DNA of 64,000 nucleotides from Arthrobacter sp. zg-Y1171 (lineage in GTDB: Bacteria; Actinomycetota; Actinomycetes; Actinomycetales; Micrococcaceae). The stretch lies in contig NZ_CP104264.1 in the NCBI RefSeq assembly GCF_025244845.1, positions 992,001 through 1,056,000 on the forward strand. Direction: 5' to 3'. Position 1 is the stretch's first letter. Every line of letters begins with the position of its first letter. Shown here piece by piece: positions 9,331 through 17,795 of this stretch. The translations under genes were made by a program, and so were the position numbers. The notes under the pieces are model-generated. The model saw nothing but the letters and a program-made list of their open reading frames with translations, was not told where the DNA came from and did no database searches.

Positions 9331-9474
9331 TTATCCTACGGCCGGCCAGTTGCCAAACAGCTGGACTGCATTCTTGCCGGCTCCAGCTACAGGAGCTGCG
9401 TCGGAATTCTGGGCCACGGCGCCCGCTCCGAAGATAAGGGCGGCCAGGAGTGCAGCTGCACCGAATTTTTTCAT
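9331..9474 (-). CDS. 47-residue exported peptide precursor
   Basis: The gene has an AAGGAG Shine-Dalgarno seven bases before ATG 9474, a TATACT -10-like hexamer at 9520-9525 and its own strong terminator, so it is very probably real. The product has a Sec-type signal peptide ([21 protein letters not shown], Lys-Lys then a 16-residue hydrophobic core ending in AVA) and a mature peptide of about 26 residues that begins around QNSDAAP, is rich in Gly/Ala/Val and ends LFGNWPAVG. No Cys, so it is not a lanthipeptide or disulfide peptide. It is divergent from a TPR protein gene 111 bases away; a pheromone precursor is a reasonable but unproven reading. A small secreted structural peptide is the alternative. 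Confidence 0.75.
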   Translation of the reverse strand: MKKFGAAALLAALIFGAGAVAQNSDAAPVAGAGKNAVQLFGNWPAVG

Positions 9475-9585
9475 GTCGTGCTCCTTGAGAGAAACGATGT
9501 GGTGGGGTGAAACACCTGAAGTATAGCTATGCTGAAGCTCTTATTGATATGCGATTGGCCATCTTTGGTGAATTCTGAGTAATTA
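9475..9585. promoter_or_regulatory. divergent promoter region, peptide gene / TPR gene
   Basis: On the minus strand TATACT (9520-9525) sits about 45 bases before the peptide ATG, a plausible -10; the -35 at the expected distance is poor. On the plus strand TATGCT (9528-9533) overlaps it nearly back to back and could serve the TPR gene. The overlap implies that the two transcripts compete or share a regulator. Confidence 0.5.
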
Positions 9586-10695
9586 TTGCAGAATGGCACC
9601 GGGCCTCTGTCGCTGGAAGGACCAGAATCCTTGGAAGATGAACAGGTGTATTTAGCCAACGAGTACAAGGCGCAACAAGCGAGCCAGCGTCGTGACTACG
9701 GCAAGGCGGTCGAATATTCGGTGCTCGCGCGTGAAGCTGCACTTGAGGCCGGTGATACCTGGGGATACTGCCGGTTGACGCTCAGCATTGCCCGGTACCA
9801 ATACGACCTGGGGCTGATGGATGAGTGCATCCATACAATAAACGCGTTGACAGCTCATCCCGTCATTGTCGACTTCCCGGAAACCGCTGCCCGCGCCCGG
9901 GTGATCCTCTCCGAGGCCTTGAGGAACAAGGGGGCAAGCGACCGTGCGCTGGTTGCGACAGAAGAGGCGATAAGTATCGTTCCGGATCGTTCCAAGGAAT
10001 TGCGTACCGCTCTTCAACATTCCATGGTGGCAACCCTGGCTGAGGAGGGGGAGGTGGAAGCGGCGTGGCAGGAAGCGATGGTGCTGGACTCCCTCGTTGG
10101 TCCTGAAGCAGGCGCAAGGGCTAGCGGCATGGCCTACTGGACGATCGGAAATTCGGCATTTATGTCCGGACGGATCGAGGAAGGACTCCGGTTCCACGAG
10201 CAGGCAGCAACGGCCCTGACCCCGTTGGGGGACGTCAACCTATGGGCACTGTTTAATAAGGCCTCGGCAAACCTGCGCATGGATGCAGGGGTAGTGCAGC
10301 CGGAGACCCTCGAATGCATTGAACGGGCGGAAGTAGCCATTTCGGTTTCCGAGGGAAACCTGGCCGACCGGCTGGAGATCCTCTTATCACGCGCCCACTG
10401 GGAACACTTGGCCGGGAATAATGGGGTAGCCGAACAAAAGCTCCGGGACGTGGCCACCAAGGCCGAAGAATTATTCCCGTATACCCGTGCACAGGCACTG
10501 ATGGTTTTGGCGAGATGCCTGTTCGACCTTGGGCGAGCTGGCGAGGCATTGGACGCGGCGCGGGAAGGTGAACGACTATTCGACGGTCTAGGGGCACCGG
10601 TCCAAGCCGAAAGAGCACGGGAGATTATCAGGACCATCCTCCGAAATGACTCCATCACCCAAACAGTTGAACACGAAACGAAAAGTCAGGCCTAG
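9586..10695 (+). CDS. TPR-repeat protein, possible peptide receptor
   Basis: An all-helical protein of up to 369 residues made of repeated pairs of antiparallel helices: segments such as AQQASQRRDYGKAVEYSVLAREAAL, GNSAFMSGRIEEGLRFHEQA and ALMVLARCLFDLGRAGEALDAAREGE follow the TPR pattern (Trp/Leu, Gly, Tyr/Phe, Ala positions). No DNA-binding domain, signal peptide or membrane span is present, so it resembles Rap-type receptors in layout, not in proven homology. The TTG at 9586 has no Shine-Dalgarno; TTG 9631 has GGAAGGA ten bases upstream and is an equally good start (354 residues). It is followed after 137 bases by the STAS-like/GGDEF-EAL pair on the same strand. Confidence 0.7.
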   Translation: MQNGTGPLSLEGPESLEDEQVYLANEYKAQQASQRRDYGKAVEYSVLAREAALEAGDTWGYCRLTLSIARYQYDLGLMDECIHTINALTAHPVIVDFPETAARARVILSEALRNKGASDRALVATEEAISIVPDRSKELRTALQHSMVATLAEEGEVEAAWQEAMVLDSLVGPEAGARASGMAYWTIGNSAFMSGRIEEGLRFHEQAATALTPLGDVNLWALFNKASANLRMDAGVVQPETLECIERAEVAISVSEGNLADRLEILLSRAHWEHLAGNNGVAEQKLRDVATKAEELFPYTRAQALMVLARCLFDLGRAGEALDAAREGERLFDGLGAPVQAERAREIIRTILRNDSITQTVEHETKSQA

Positions 10696-10699
10696 AAAC

Positions 10700-10717
10700 T
10701 CGATATTTATGTATCGA
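10700..10717. repeat. short inverted repeat after TPR gene
   Basis: TCGATA and TATCGA, six perfect base pairs around TTTATG, five bases after the TPR stop. Could be an operator or a weak attenuator in front of the STAS-like gene; no T-tract follows. Confidence 0.35.
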
Positions 10718-10832
10718 AGGCGCACAATACAAACACCGTCTTTCGAATTATCGGCGGCAATCACGGACGAGCCGTTCCAAATCGGCGAGGGAATCCGCTG
10801 CATTTGATCCTGCGCAGCGACTTGGGGGAAGC

Positions 10833-11294
10833 ATGGCTAGACGCGATAGATTGCAGTACGCAGGGACACGCCCTTATGCCGACCCGCAGAACCCGCCGGA
10901 CGGCAAGGGCGTGCTAACCGGGGATAAAAGGATTTCCCCCGGGCACATCTCGGTCGAATTCGCCGAGGAGGGACATTTGGTACTGGCGTTGCCGCCAGGT
11001 GAAGTGATCACCGGGACGATGGCCCTGCAGGCGGCAGAGAAGATCCAGGCCCTCGCCGGAGCCAGCACCCTGCCTCTGCTCCTGGTCCTGACTGGAGTGG
11101 ATTCAGTATCCCGAAGCGCCCGCGACGTTTTCAGTGCGGCGCGGTCGCTCTCGGCGGTGGCCGTCATGGGTGTCTCGCCGGTGGACCGCGTTATTGCCAA
11201 TTTTCTGCTGGGCGGCGAAGTGCAGCCGTGTCCCACCCGCTACTTCTCAAGCGAACCTGACGCGCTTGGCTGGCTGAAACGATTTGCGGTATGA
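10833..11294 (+). CDS. STAS/SpoIIAA-like domain protein coupled to GGDEF-EAL gene
   Basis: 153 residues with a basic, disordered first 30 residues followed by an alternating beta/alpha domain (ISVEFAEEGHLVLALPPG, LPLLLVLTGVDSVSRSARDVFSAARSLSAVAVMG, ANFLLG, TRYFSSEPDALGWLKRF) that resembles the STAS/SpoIIAA-like or DUF7793 fold found as a partner of diguanylate cyclases. The ATG has GGGGGAAG upstream. Its stop overlaps the start of the GGDEF-EAL gene by four bases, so the two are translationally coupled, and a role as input or anchoring subunit is inferred. Confidence 0.65.
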   Translation: MARRDRLQYAGTRPYADPQNPPDGKGVLTGDKRISPGHISVEFAEEGHLVLALPPGEVITGTMALQAAEKIQALAGASTLPLLLVLTGVDSVSRSARDVFSAARSLSAVAVMGVSPVDRVIANFLLGGEVQPCPTRYFSSEPDALGWLKRFAV

Positions 11295-12874
11295 CACCTG
11301 ACTCTGAAGCCGCCAATCTGTCCGGCGAAGCCGTCCGGCTGAACAGGATAGTCGAGGGCATTGTCAGCATCGCGGCGGGAAACCTCACATCGCGAATTCC
11401 CGTTTCGCCCGCACGCGACCAGATTGATGCCGTCAGCACGGGCATTAATCTGCTGGCCGAAGAACTGGACGACATTTACCGGGACCTTGAGCAGCGTGTG
11501 CAGGACCGTACCCAGGAGCTCCGGGAAGCTCACGCCCAGATGCAGCACATGGCCCTTAGCGACCCCCTCACCGGGGCTGGAAACAGAACTGCCTTGATGC
11601 AGGCAGCTGAGGACGCATTGACGGTTTGGAACGTCGAGCAAGTTCGGGATACCGCGCCGGCGGTATTGATGGTTGACCTGGACGGGTTCAAAGACATCAA
11701 TGACAGCTTCGGACACCAAGCGGGTGACCGGGTACTCCAAGAAGTGGCGACAAGATTGCTCGCCTGCGTGCCGGGGGATAGCACCGTTTCACGGCTCGGC
11801 GGCGACGAATTCGCGGTTCTGCTCCCTGACGTCAGCCGCATGTCCGCCCGGGCGACGGCCGAGCGTGTGCAGGAAGCACTGGGGTTCAAAATGAAGGTGG
11901 AGGAACTGGATGTCTGGCCCCGTGCCAGCATTGGCGTGCACCTGGCCGAGGTTGGGCAGTCCGCCGAAGACCTGCTTCTCCGCGCCGACACGGCAATGTA
12001 CGAAGCGAAGGAAGACGGTCCGGGCCTGGTCCGGCTATTTGAACCGGTGATGCTCTACGCCCGCCAACTGCGGCGCAAAATGTCCTCTGATCTGCGCAAT
12101 GCCGTTGAACGCAACGAGTTTCGGCTGGCGTACCAGCCCGTTGTAGATCTGGTCACCGGAAAGATGCAGGGTGTGGAGGTGCTGCTGCGCTGGGAGCATC
12201 CGACGCAGGGACTGGTCATGCCGGACATCTTCATTCCGCTGGCCGAGGAAAGCGGAGCCATCCTGGGGATCGGACGCTGGGTGCTGCGGTCTGCCCTGGA
12301 GCAACTAGCGCAGTGGCGTGAGGCCGATCAGGACCAGGACGGCTTCCATATCCGCGTCAACGTCTCCCCGTCTGAACTGCAGAGCATGGACCTGGTCGAC
12401 TTTGTCCGGGCGCAGCTGCGGGAAGCCGGCGCAGCTCCGCAGGATCTGGTTCTCGAGATCACCGAGAGCGCTTTCGTGGGCAGCGGAGACGTTGAGACTT
12501 ACTCCATGAGGTCGCTCAAAGCCCTGGGCGTCCGCTTGGAAATCGACGATTTCGGCACGGGGTATTCATCCATCAGCTACCTGCGGCGCCTGCCGGTGGA
12601 TACCGTCAAGGTGGACCGCGCCCTGATCGCCGAGATCAGCCGCGACGAAGGGCAGCTGCAGTTCGTGGACGCCGTTCACCGGCTCATCCAGGCCGCCGGA
12701 ATGGAAGCAGTCTTCGAAGGAATAGAGACCCTGGAGCAGGCTGAACTACTGCAGGACATGGGCTGCTGCAGCGGCCAGGGCTACTACTTCAGCCGGCCGC
12801 TCACCGCCGGGCAGGTGGGAACGCTCCTGACCAGCGGCAGCCGCCTGCCGCTGGCCACGGAACTGCTGGCGTAA
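11291..12874 (+). CDS. GGDEF-EAL protein (c-di-GMP synthesis and breakdown)
   Basis: 527 residues without membrane span. Residues 15-75 look like a HAMP-type helical segment (IVEGIVSIAAGNLTSRIPV ... INLLAEELD) followed by a coiled-coil linker. The GGDEF domain starts near 86 (SDPLTGAGNR) and has an intact RLGGDEFAVLL site (about 167). The EAL domain (about 260-520) has EVLLRW in place of EALLRW but keeps the metal and catalytic residues seen in active enzymes: NVSPSEL, EITES, DDFGTGYSS, VKVDRA and EGIET. It is therefore probably bifunctional or switchable. It is coupled to the STAS-like gene and lies downstream of the TPR gene. Confidence 0.9.
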   Translation: MTPDSEAANLSGEAVRLNRIVEGIVSIAAGNLTSRIPVSPARDQIDAVSTGINLLAEELDDIYRDLEQRVQDRTQELREAHAQMQHMALSDPLTGAGNRTALMQAAEDALTVWNVEQVRDTAPAVLMVDLDGFKDINDSFGHQAGDRVLQEVATRLLACVPGDSTVSRLGGDEFAVLLPDVSRMSARATAERVQEALGFKMKVEELDVWPRASIGVHLAEVGQSAEDLLLRADTAMYEAKEDGPGLVRLFEPVMLYARQLRRKMSSDLRNAVERNEFRLAYQPVVDLVTGKMQGVEVLLRWEHPTQGLVMPDIFIPLAEESGAILGIGRWVLRSALEQLAQWREADQDQDGFHIRVNVSPSELQSMDLVDFVRAQLREAGAAPQDLVLEITESAFVGSGDVETYSMRSLKALGVRLEIDDFGTGYSSISYLRRLPVDTVKVDRALIAEISRDEGQLQFVDAVHRLIQAAGMEAVFEGIETLEQAELLQDMGCCSGQGYYFSRPLTAGQVGTLLTSGSRLPLATELLA

Positions 12875-12922
12875 CCGGACACTGCTGGCCTAATCGGGCG
12901 CCCGGACGCAGGTGAAGGAAGC

Positions 12923-13480
12923 TCAGTTCCGGACCCGGTACCGCAGGAACACGACGCCGTTGGCGAATCGTTTCTCCTCCAGCAGCTCCAGATCCAGCCG
13001 CAGACCGTCCGGCAGGAACCGCTTCCCGCCACCGACAATCACGGGGGAGAGCAGCTGCTGCAACTCGTCAACCAGCCCCGCCTGCAGCGCCTGGCCGGCG
13101 AGGTCCGCTCCGCCCACGGACACGTCGCCGTCGGACGCCTCCACGAGTGCCCGCACGGCAGCGGGATCGAACTCCCGTTCCAGCCGCGTGCGCGGGGCGG
13201 AGAGGCCGGCGAGGGTTCGAGAGAAAACCACCTTGTCCGCCCCCTGCCAGATCCGCGCGTACTCGTGGATGGCGGGCGGCTCGTCCTCTGCGGGGACGGC
13301 GTCCCAGGCAGCCATCACCTCATAAAGCCGCCGTCCCAACAGATGCGTGTGGACGTCCCGCTCAAGCCCGTTGACGAAGGAATGGACCTCTTCATCGGGC
13401 ATGCTCCAGTCAAAGGACCCGGACTCGTCCGCTATGTACCCGTCTAGCGACGTGATGCTGGTGTAGATCAGCCGTCCCAT
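12923..13480 (-). CDS. RibD C-terminal/dihydrofolate reductase family protein
   Basis: 185-residue NADPH-dependent reductase-like protein. It begins GRLIYTSITSLDGYIADE, typical of the RibD_C/DHFR-like family, with HLLGRRLYEVM, KVVFSRTL, DVSVGGADLAGQALQAGLVDEL and LSPVIVGGGKRF. Substrate is unknown; members near no riboflavin genes are usually stand-alone reductases. It starts 18 bases after the stop of the phosphosugar mutase gene on the same strand, so it is probably the last gene of that operon. Confidence 0.85.
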   Translation of the reverse strand: MGRLIYTSITSLDGYIADESGSFDWSMPDEEVHSFVNGLERDVHTHLLGRRLYEVMAAWDAVPAEDEPPAIHEYARIWQGADKVVFSRTLAGLSAPRTRLEREFDPAAVRALVEASDGDVSVGGADLAGQALQAGLVDELQQLLSPVIVGGGKRFLPDGLRLDLELLEEKRFANGVVFLRYRVRN

Positions 13481-13498
13481 GCCGGCCTCCCGCTTAGG

Positions 13499-15271
13499 TT
13501 AGAGTCCCAGGGCTGTCCGTACATCGGCCAGCACTGCATCCAGGGTTGCGCGTGCGTTCGAACGCGCAGCCGGCAGATCAGCCGCTGAACCGACGGGCTC
13601 AATCACCTCGAGGTAGCACTTGAGCTTCGGCTCGGTTCCGCTGGGACGGATGATGACCCGGGTGTTGTCACGGGTAACGTACCGCAGCCCGTCCGTGGGC
13701 GGCAGTCCGTTGGCGCCTTCGGCAAGGTCGACGGCGGTTTCCACCGGGGAGCCGGCGAAGGAGACCGGCGGGTGCTGGCGCAGCCGCTGCATCATTTCGG
13801 TCAGCAGGCCCAGGTTCTCCACCCGGACGGAGAGCTGGTCGCTCTGGTGCAGGCCGTGCTCCAGGGCCAGCTCGTCGAGTTCGTCAAAGAGGGTCCGGCC
13901 CTTCGCCTTCAGGGCAGCGGCCAGCTCGGCCAGCAGCAGTCCGGCGGAGATGCCGTCCTTATCCCGGACCAGTCCCGGTGCCACGCAGTAGCCCAGTGCT
14001 TCTTCGTATCCGTAGGTCAGCTTCGGCACCCGGGAGATCCACTTGAACCCGGTCAGGGTTTCCTGGTGCTCAAAACCTGCAGCATCCGCAATGCGGGCCA
14101 GGAGGCGGGAGGAAACAATCGAGTTGGCGAAGACAACGCCGGAACGGGCTTTCTCGCCCCGTACCTTCCAGCGGCCGGCAGCGATCCGCCGGGCAATGTG
14201 GCGGCCCAGCAGGGCGCCGACTTCGTCACCGCGCAGCATGCGCCATTCGCCCGTGGCAGGGTCCTTGGCCGCGACGGCGGCGCGGTCGGCGTCCGGATCA
14301 TTGGCCAGGACAAGGTCCGCGTCCCGCTCGGCGGCAAGCTTCAGGGCCAGGTCCAGCGCTCCGGGTTCCTCCGGGTTCGGGAAGGCAACGGTGGGGAAGT
14401 CCGGGTCCGGCAGTGCCTGCTCCGGAACCAGGGTCACCGAGGTGAACCCGGCACCGCGAAGCACGGCGGACATGGTTTCGCCGCCGACGCCGTGCATAGG
14501 CGTGAGGACGATGTCCAGGTCCCGTGCCGGGTAGCCTTCCCGGTGCGCCAGGTCGTCGACGGCGCCGATGTAGTCGGCGATCAGCGACTCGGAAACTTCG
14601 GTGTAGCCGTCCGGTGCCAGCTCAATGGAGTCCAGCGGAACGGTGTAGTCGATCCGTGCGGCGATCTCGGCGTCGTACGGAGAGACAATCTGCGCACCGC
14701 GGCCGGGACCCTTGACCGTGCGGCCGCCCAGGTAGACCTTGTAGCCGTTATCCGCGGCAGGGTTGTGGCTGGCAGTGACCATCACGCCCGCGTCTGCGTC
14801 CAGGGCGCGGACCGCGTAGGCGAGCAGCGGCGTCGGAAGCGTGCAGGGCAGCAGGAACGTTTCGATGCCGGCGGCGCCGAAAACGGCAGCCGTTTCCAGC
14901 GCGAAGTCCTTCGACTTGTACCGGGCGTCGTAGCCGATCACGGCGCTGGGAGTCCAGTTGTCGCCGGCTGTGTCCTGCAGGAAGGACGCGATGCCTGCAG
15001 CGGTGCGCCGCACCACCACGCGGTTCATCCGGTTTGAACCGGCGCCCAGCTCCGCACGCAGCCCAGCGGTTCCGAACTCGAGCGTGCCGGCAAACCGGTC
15101 CGCCAGTTCCGCCGCAGCGGCGTCCGCACCGTCGGCGTCCGCACCATCCGTGTCCGCGAGGGTGCGGAGGAGGGTGCGGAGCTCACGGGCGGTGTCCGGG
15201 TCGGGGTCACTGTCCGCCCACGCGTGCGCGGCGGCGGTGAGTTCTTCGAGGTCGGCGGGGATCAGAGTCAT
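13499..15271 (-). CDS. PGM2-type phosphosugar mutase (possible phosphopentomutase)
   Basis: 590-residue alpha-D-phosphohexomutase superfamily enzyme moving a phosphate between C1 and C5/C6 of a sugar. Visible: catalytic serine in TASHNPAADNGYKVY (about residue 165), magnesium loop NDPDADR (about 326), sugar-binding ETLTGFKWI (about 410) and the phosphate-binding RPSGTEPKLKCY near the C-terminus. Length and LTGFKWI fit the PGM2/ManB group, whose characterised members include phosphopentomutases. The gene is 48 bases downstream of purine nucleoside phosphorylase, which produces (deoxy)ribose-1-phosphate, so phosphopentomutase activity is a good inference; phosphoglucomutase is the alternative. 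Confidence 0.88.
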   Translation of the reverse strand: MTLIPADLEELTAAAHAWADSDPDPDTARELRTLLRTLADTDGADADGADAAAAELADRFAGTLEFGTAGLRAELGAGSNRMNRVVVRRTAAGIASFLQDTAGDNWTPSAVIGYDARYKSKDFALETAAVFGAAGIETFLLPCTLPTPLLAYAVRALDADAGVMVTASHNPAADNGYKVYLGGRTVKGPGRGAQIVSPYDAEIAARIDYTVPLDSIELAPDGYTEVSESLIADYIGAVDDLAHREGYPARDLDIVLTPMHGVGGETMSAVLRGAGFTSVTLVPEQALPDPDFPTVAFPNPEEPGALDLALKLAAERDADLVLANDPDADRAAVAAKDPATGEWRMLRGDEVGALLGRHIARRIAAGRWKVRGEKARSGVVFANSIVSSRLLARIADAAGFEHQETLTGFKWISRVPKLTYGYEEALGYCVAPGLVRDKDGISAGLLLAELAAALKAKGRTLFDELDELALEHGLHQSDQLSVRVENLGLLTEMMQRLRQHPPVSFAGSPVETAVDLAEGANGLPPTDGLRYVTRDNTRVIIRPSGTEPKLKCYLEVIEPVGSAADLPAARSNARATLDAVLADVRTALGL

Positions 15272-15319
15272 GTGGATACCTACTGTTGCTGGTGCGGGTA
15301 GCTGTGCGGCGGAAAGCTG

Positions 15320-16120
15320 CTAGATCTTGTTGATGATCTCGGCGAGCAGCTTGGAGATGCGCGGTCCGGCGGCCTGTCCCGCTTCCAGGACCTCGCCGTG
15401 GCTCAGTGCCACCGGGCTGATGCCGGCGGCCAGGTTGGTGACCAGGGAGATCCCGAAGACCTCCATGCCGGCGTGGCGTGCGGCAATGGCTTCGAGTGCC
15501 GTGGACATGCCGACCAGGTCGGCGCCGATGGTCTTGGCGTAGCGGACCTCGGCCGGCGTTTCGTAGTGCGGGCCGGTGAACTGGGCGTAAACGCCTTCAT
15601 CCAGGGTCGGGTCCACGCTGCGTGCCACGTCGCGCAGCCGCGACGAGTACAGGTCTGTCAGGTCAACGAACGTCGCGCCTTCGAGCGGGGACGTGGCGGT
15701 GAGGTTGAGGTGGTCGCTGATCAGCACCGGGGTGCCCGGCTGCCACTCGGGATTCAGCCCGCCGCAGCCGTTGGTGAGGACCATGACCTTGGCGCCGGCA
15801 GCGGCTGCGGTGCGGACACCGTGCACGACGGCGCGTACGCCCTTGCCCTCGTAGTAGTGGGTGCGTGCACCCAGGACCAGGGCGCGCTTGCCGTCGGTGG
15901 TGAGGACGGAGCGGATGGTGCCCACGTGCCCCTGCACGGAGGGGGCCGAGAAGCCCGGGATATCGGAGGCGGAGAGCGTAGCGGTGGTCTCGCCGATCAG
16001 CTCGGCGGCTTCACCCCAGCCGCTTCCGAGGACCAGTGCAATGTCGTGGGAGGGCACGCCGGTGTGCTCTGCAATGTAGTCGGCGGCCTGCTGGGCAAGT
16101 TCAAATGGGTCGTTAGTCAC
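15320..16120 (-). CDS. punA: purine-nucleoside phosphorylase
   Basis: 266-residue trimeric-type (family 2) phosphorylase cleaving purine nucleosides to base and (deoxy)ribose-1-phosphate. Signatures: LVLGSGWGEAAE phosphate loop (about residue 30), HYYEGKGVRAVVHGVR, LTNGCGGLNP, DHLNLTATSPLEG, GPHYETPAEVRYAK and GMSTALEAIAARH, followed by SLVTNLAAG, which includes the base-binding Asn. Length fits the family. First gene of a probable operon with the phosphosugar mutase and the RibD-like protein; divergent from the quinone dehydrogenase gene, 90 bases away. Confidence 0.93.
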   Translation of the reverse strand: MTNDPFELAQQAADYIAEHTGVPSHDIALVLGSGWGEAAELIGETTATLSASDIPGFSAPSVQGHVGTIRSVLTTDGKRALVLGARTHYYEGKGVRAVVHGVRTAAAAGAKVMVLTNGCGGLNPEWQPGTPVLISDHLNLTATSPLEGATFVDLTDLYSSRLRDVARSVDPTLDEGVYAQFTGPHYETPAEVRYAKTIGADLVGMSTALEAIAARHAGMEVFGISLVTNLAAGISPVALSHGEVLEAGQAAGPRISKLLAEIINKI

Positions 16121-16210
16121 TTAACAAACTTACAGCCTTGCCGGCCTGCCGAAGTCCGCGCCTGCACCGCCGTTTGAGCGCCGTCACTCGATGGGACAGA
16201 ATAGACCCTT

Positions 16211-17617
16211 GTGACCACCCAACTAGATTTTACTGCCCGAAAACTTGCGATTCTCGGAGGCGGCCCCGGCGGCTATGAGGCTGCCCTCGTGGCGGCATCC
16301 CTCGGAGCGGACGTAACCGTCGTCGAGCGGCAGGGGCTGGGCGGCTCCGCCGTGCTCACCGACGTCGTTCCGTCCAAGACACTTATTGCCACTGCCGATG
16401 TGATGACCCGGCTGAATGCGGCCCGGAATCTCGGCGTGGAATTCGGGGACGTGGCCTCGCCGGTCTACGCAGACCTGAAGGTGGTCAATCATCGCCTGCT
16501 GGCCCTGGCCAAGGAACAGTCCAATGACATCCGCAGCACCCTGGAACGGGTGGGCGTGAAGGTGAAGATCGGCGAAGGCCGCCTGCTGGACAACACCACC
16601 ATTGAAGTCACCGCCGACGACGGCACCGTGGAAACGGTCAAGGCCGAAGCCTTGCTGATTGCCACCGGCGCGAACCCCCGCGAGCTGGAGACCTCTGTTC
16701 CCGACGGTGAACGGATCTTCACCTGGAAGCAGATCTACAACCTCACCGAGGTTCCCGAGCACCTGATCGTCATCGGTTCCGGCGTCACCGGCGCGGAATT
16801 TGCCTCCGCCTACAACGGGCTCGGCACCAAGGTCACGCTGATCTCCAGCCGCGACCGCGTGCTGCCCGGCGAGGACGCAGATGCCGCCGTCGTGCTGGAA
16901 GACGTTTTCCAGGCCCGCGGCATGACCGTGCTCAGCCGGTCCCGCGCCGACTCCGTGAAGAATACGGGCGACGGCGTGCTGGTCACGCTTTCGGACGGAC
17001 GGACTGTTGAAGGCAGCCACTGCCTCGTAGCCGTGGGCGCCATCCCGAACACCGCGGGCATCGGTTTGGAAGAAGCAGGGGTGCAGCTGGACGAGCGCGG
17101 CCAGATCCGGGTTGACGGCGTCTCCCGCACCACGGCCAACAACGTCTACGCCGCGGGCGACTGCACCGGCGTTTTCAACCTGGCCTCCGTGGCGGCCATG
17201 CAGGGCCGCATCGCCGTGGCACACCTCATGGGCGACGGCGTGAAGCCGCTGAAGCTCAAGACCGTGGCCTCGAACATCTTCACCTCCCCGGAAATCGCGT
17301 CCGTGGGCGTTTCCGAGGCCGACATTGCCGAGGGCCGGTACCAGGGCGACGTCATCAAGCTGTCCCTGCACACCAACGCCCGGGCCAAGATGATGGACGT
17401 CAAGGAAGGCTTCGTGAAGATCATTTCCCGCAAGGGCTCCGGCACCGTGATCGGCGGCGTCGTGGTGGGTCCGCGCGCCTCGGAGCTGATCTTCCCGATC
17501 GCCATCGCCGTCACCCATAAGCTCCACGTGGATGACCTGGCCAATACTTTCGCCGTCTACCCGTCGCTCACGGGCTCCATTTCCGAAGCCGCCCGCCGCC
17601 TGCACGTCCACATGTAA
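16211..17617 (+). CDS. NAD(P)H-quinone dehydrogenase, LpdA type
   Basis: 468-residue flavoprotein disulfide reductase-like enzyme. It has the FAD motif LAILGGGPGGYEAALVAA (residues 11-28), the NAD(P) motif VIGSGVTGAEFASAYNGLG (about 182-200), the second FAD motif NNVYAAGDCTG (about 310) and a C-terminal dimerisation domain. At the position of the redox cysteines of lipoamide dehydrogenase (GGTCLNVGCIPSK) it reads GGSAVLTDVVPSK, so there is no disulfide; this matches the actinobacterial LpdA/Rv3303c group that reduces quinones. Start is GTG 16211. A strong terminator follows at 17636. Confidence 0.9.
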   Translation: MTTQLDFTARKLAILGGGPGGYEAALVAASLGADVTVVERQGLGGSAVLTDVVPSKTLIATADVMTRLNAARNLGVEFGDVASPVYADLKVVNHRLLALAKEQSNDIRSTLERVGVKVKIGEGRLLDNTTIEVTADDGTVETVKAEALLIATGANPRELETSVPDGERIFTWKQIYNLTEVPEHLIVIGSGVTGAEFASAYNGLGTKVTLISSRDRVLPGEDADAAVVLEDVFQARGMTVLSRSRADSVKNTGDGVLVTLSDGRTVEGSHCLVAVGAIPNTAGIGLEEAGVQLDERGQIRVDGVSRTTANNVYAAGDCTGVFNLASVAAMQGRIAVAHLMGDGVKPLKLKTVASNIFTSPEIASVGVSEADIAEGRYQGDVIKLSLHTNARAKMMDVKEGFVKIISRKGSGTVIGGVVVGPRASELIFPIAIAVTHKLHVDDLANTFAVYPSLTGSISEAARRLHVHM

Positions 17618-17635
17618 CGAACTACTCTTCTTCTT

Positions 17636-17680
17636 CCCGCGCCCGCATCGGATTATCCGTTTGCGGGCGCGGGATTTTTT
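17636..17680 (+). terminator. rho-independent terminator after quinone dehydrogenase
   Basis: 12 perfect pairs (17636-17647 with 17662-17673) with a smaller CGGAT/ATCCG helix inside the loop, followed by ATTTTTT. It lies 18 bases after the stop codon. Confidence 0.92.
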
Positions 17681-17707
17681 ATGCCCGTGAACCGGCAGCA
17701 TGAAATA

Positions 17708-17730
17708 TTTGTCCGGTATATGGACACAAA
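17708..17730. promoter_or_regulatory. inverted repeat, candidate operator of the transporter gene
   Basis: TGTCC and GGACA form 5-bp arms around seven bases, within a wider TTTGTCC ... GGACACAAA symmetry. It lies about 65-85 bases before the start of the MHS transporter, in AT-richer DNA than its surroundings, and could bind a dimeric repressor. No regulator gene is adjacent. Confidence 0.4.
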
Positions 17731-17795
17731 TCTCAAATAACGGACGCATGCTCCTACGATATGGATACTTCATTTCCTCTTGCGAAAGAGTTCCA

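Noticed and set aside
16211..17617. Dihydrolipoamide dehydrogenase
   Set aside because: The redox-active Cys pair is missing (GGSAVLTDVVPSK), so the quinone dehydrogenase group fits better.
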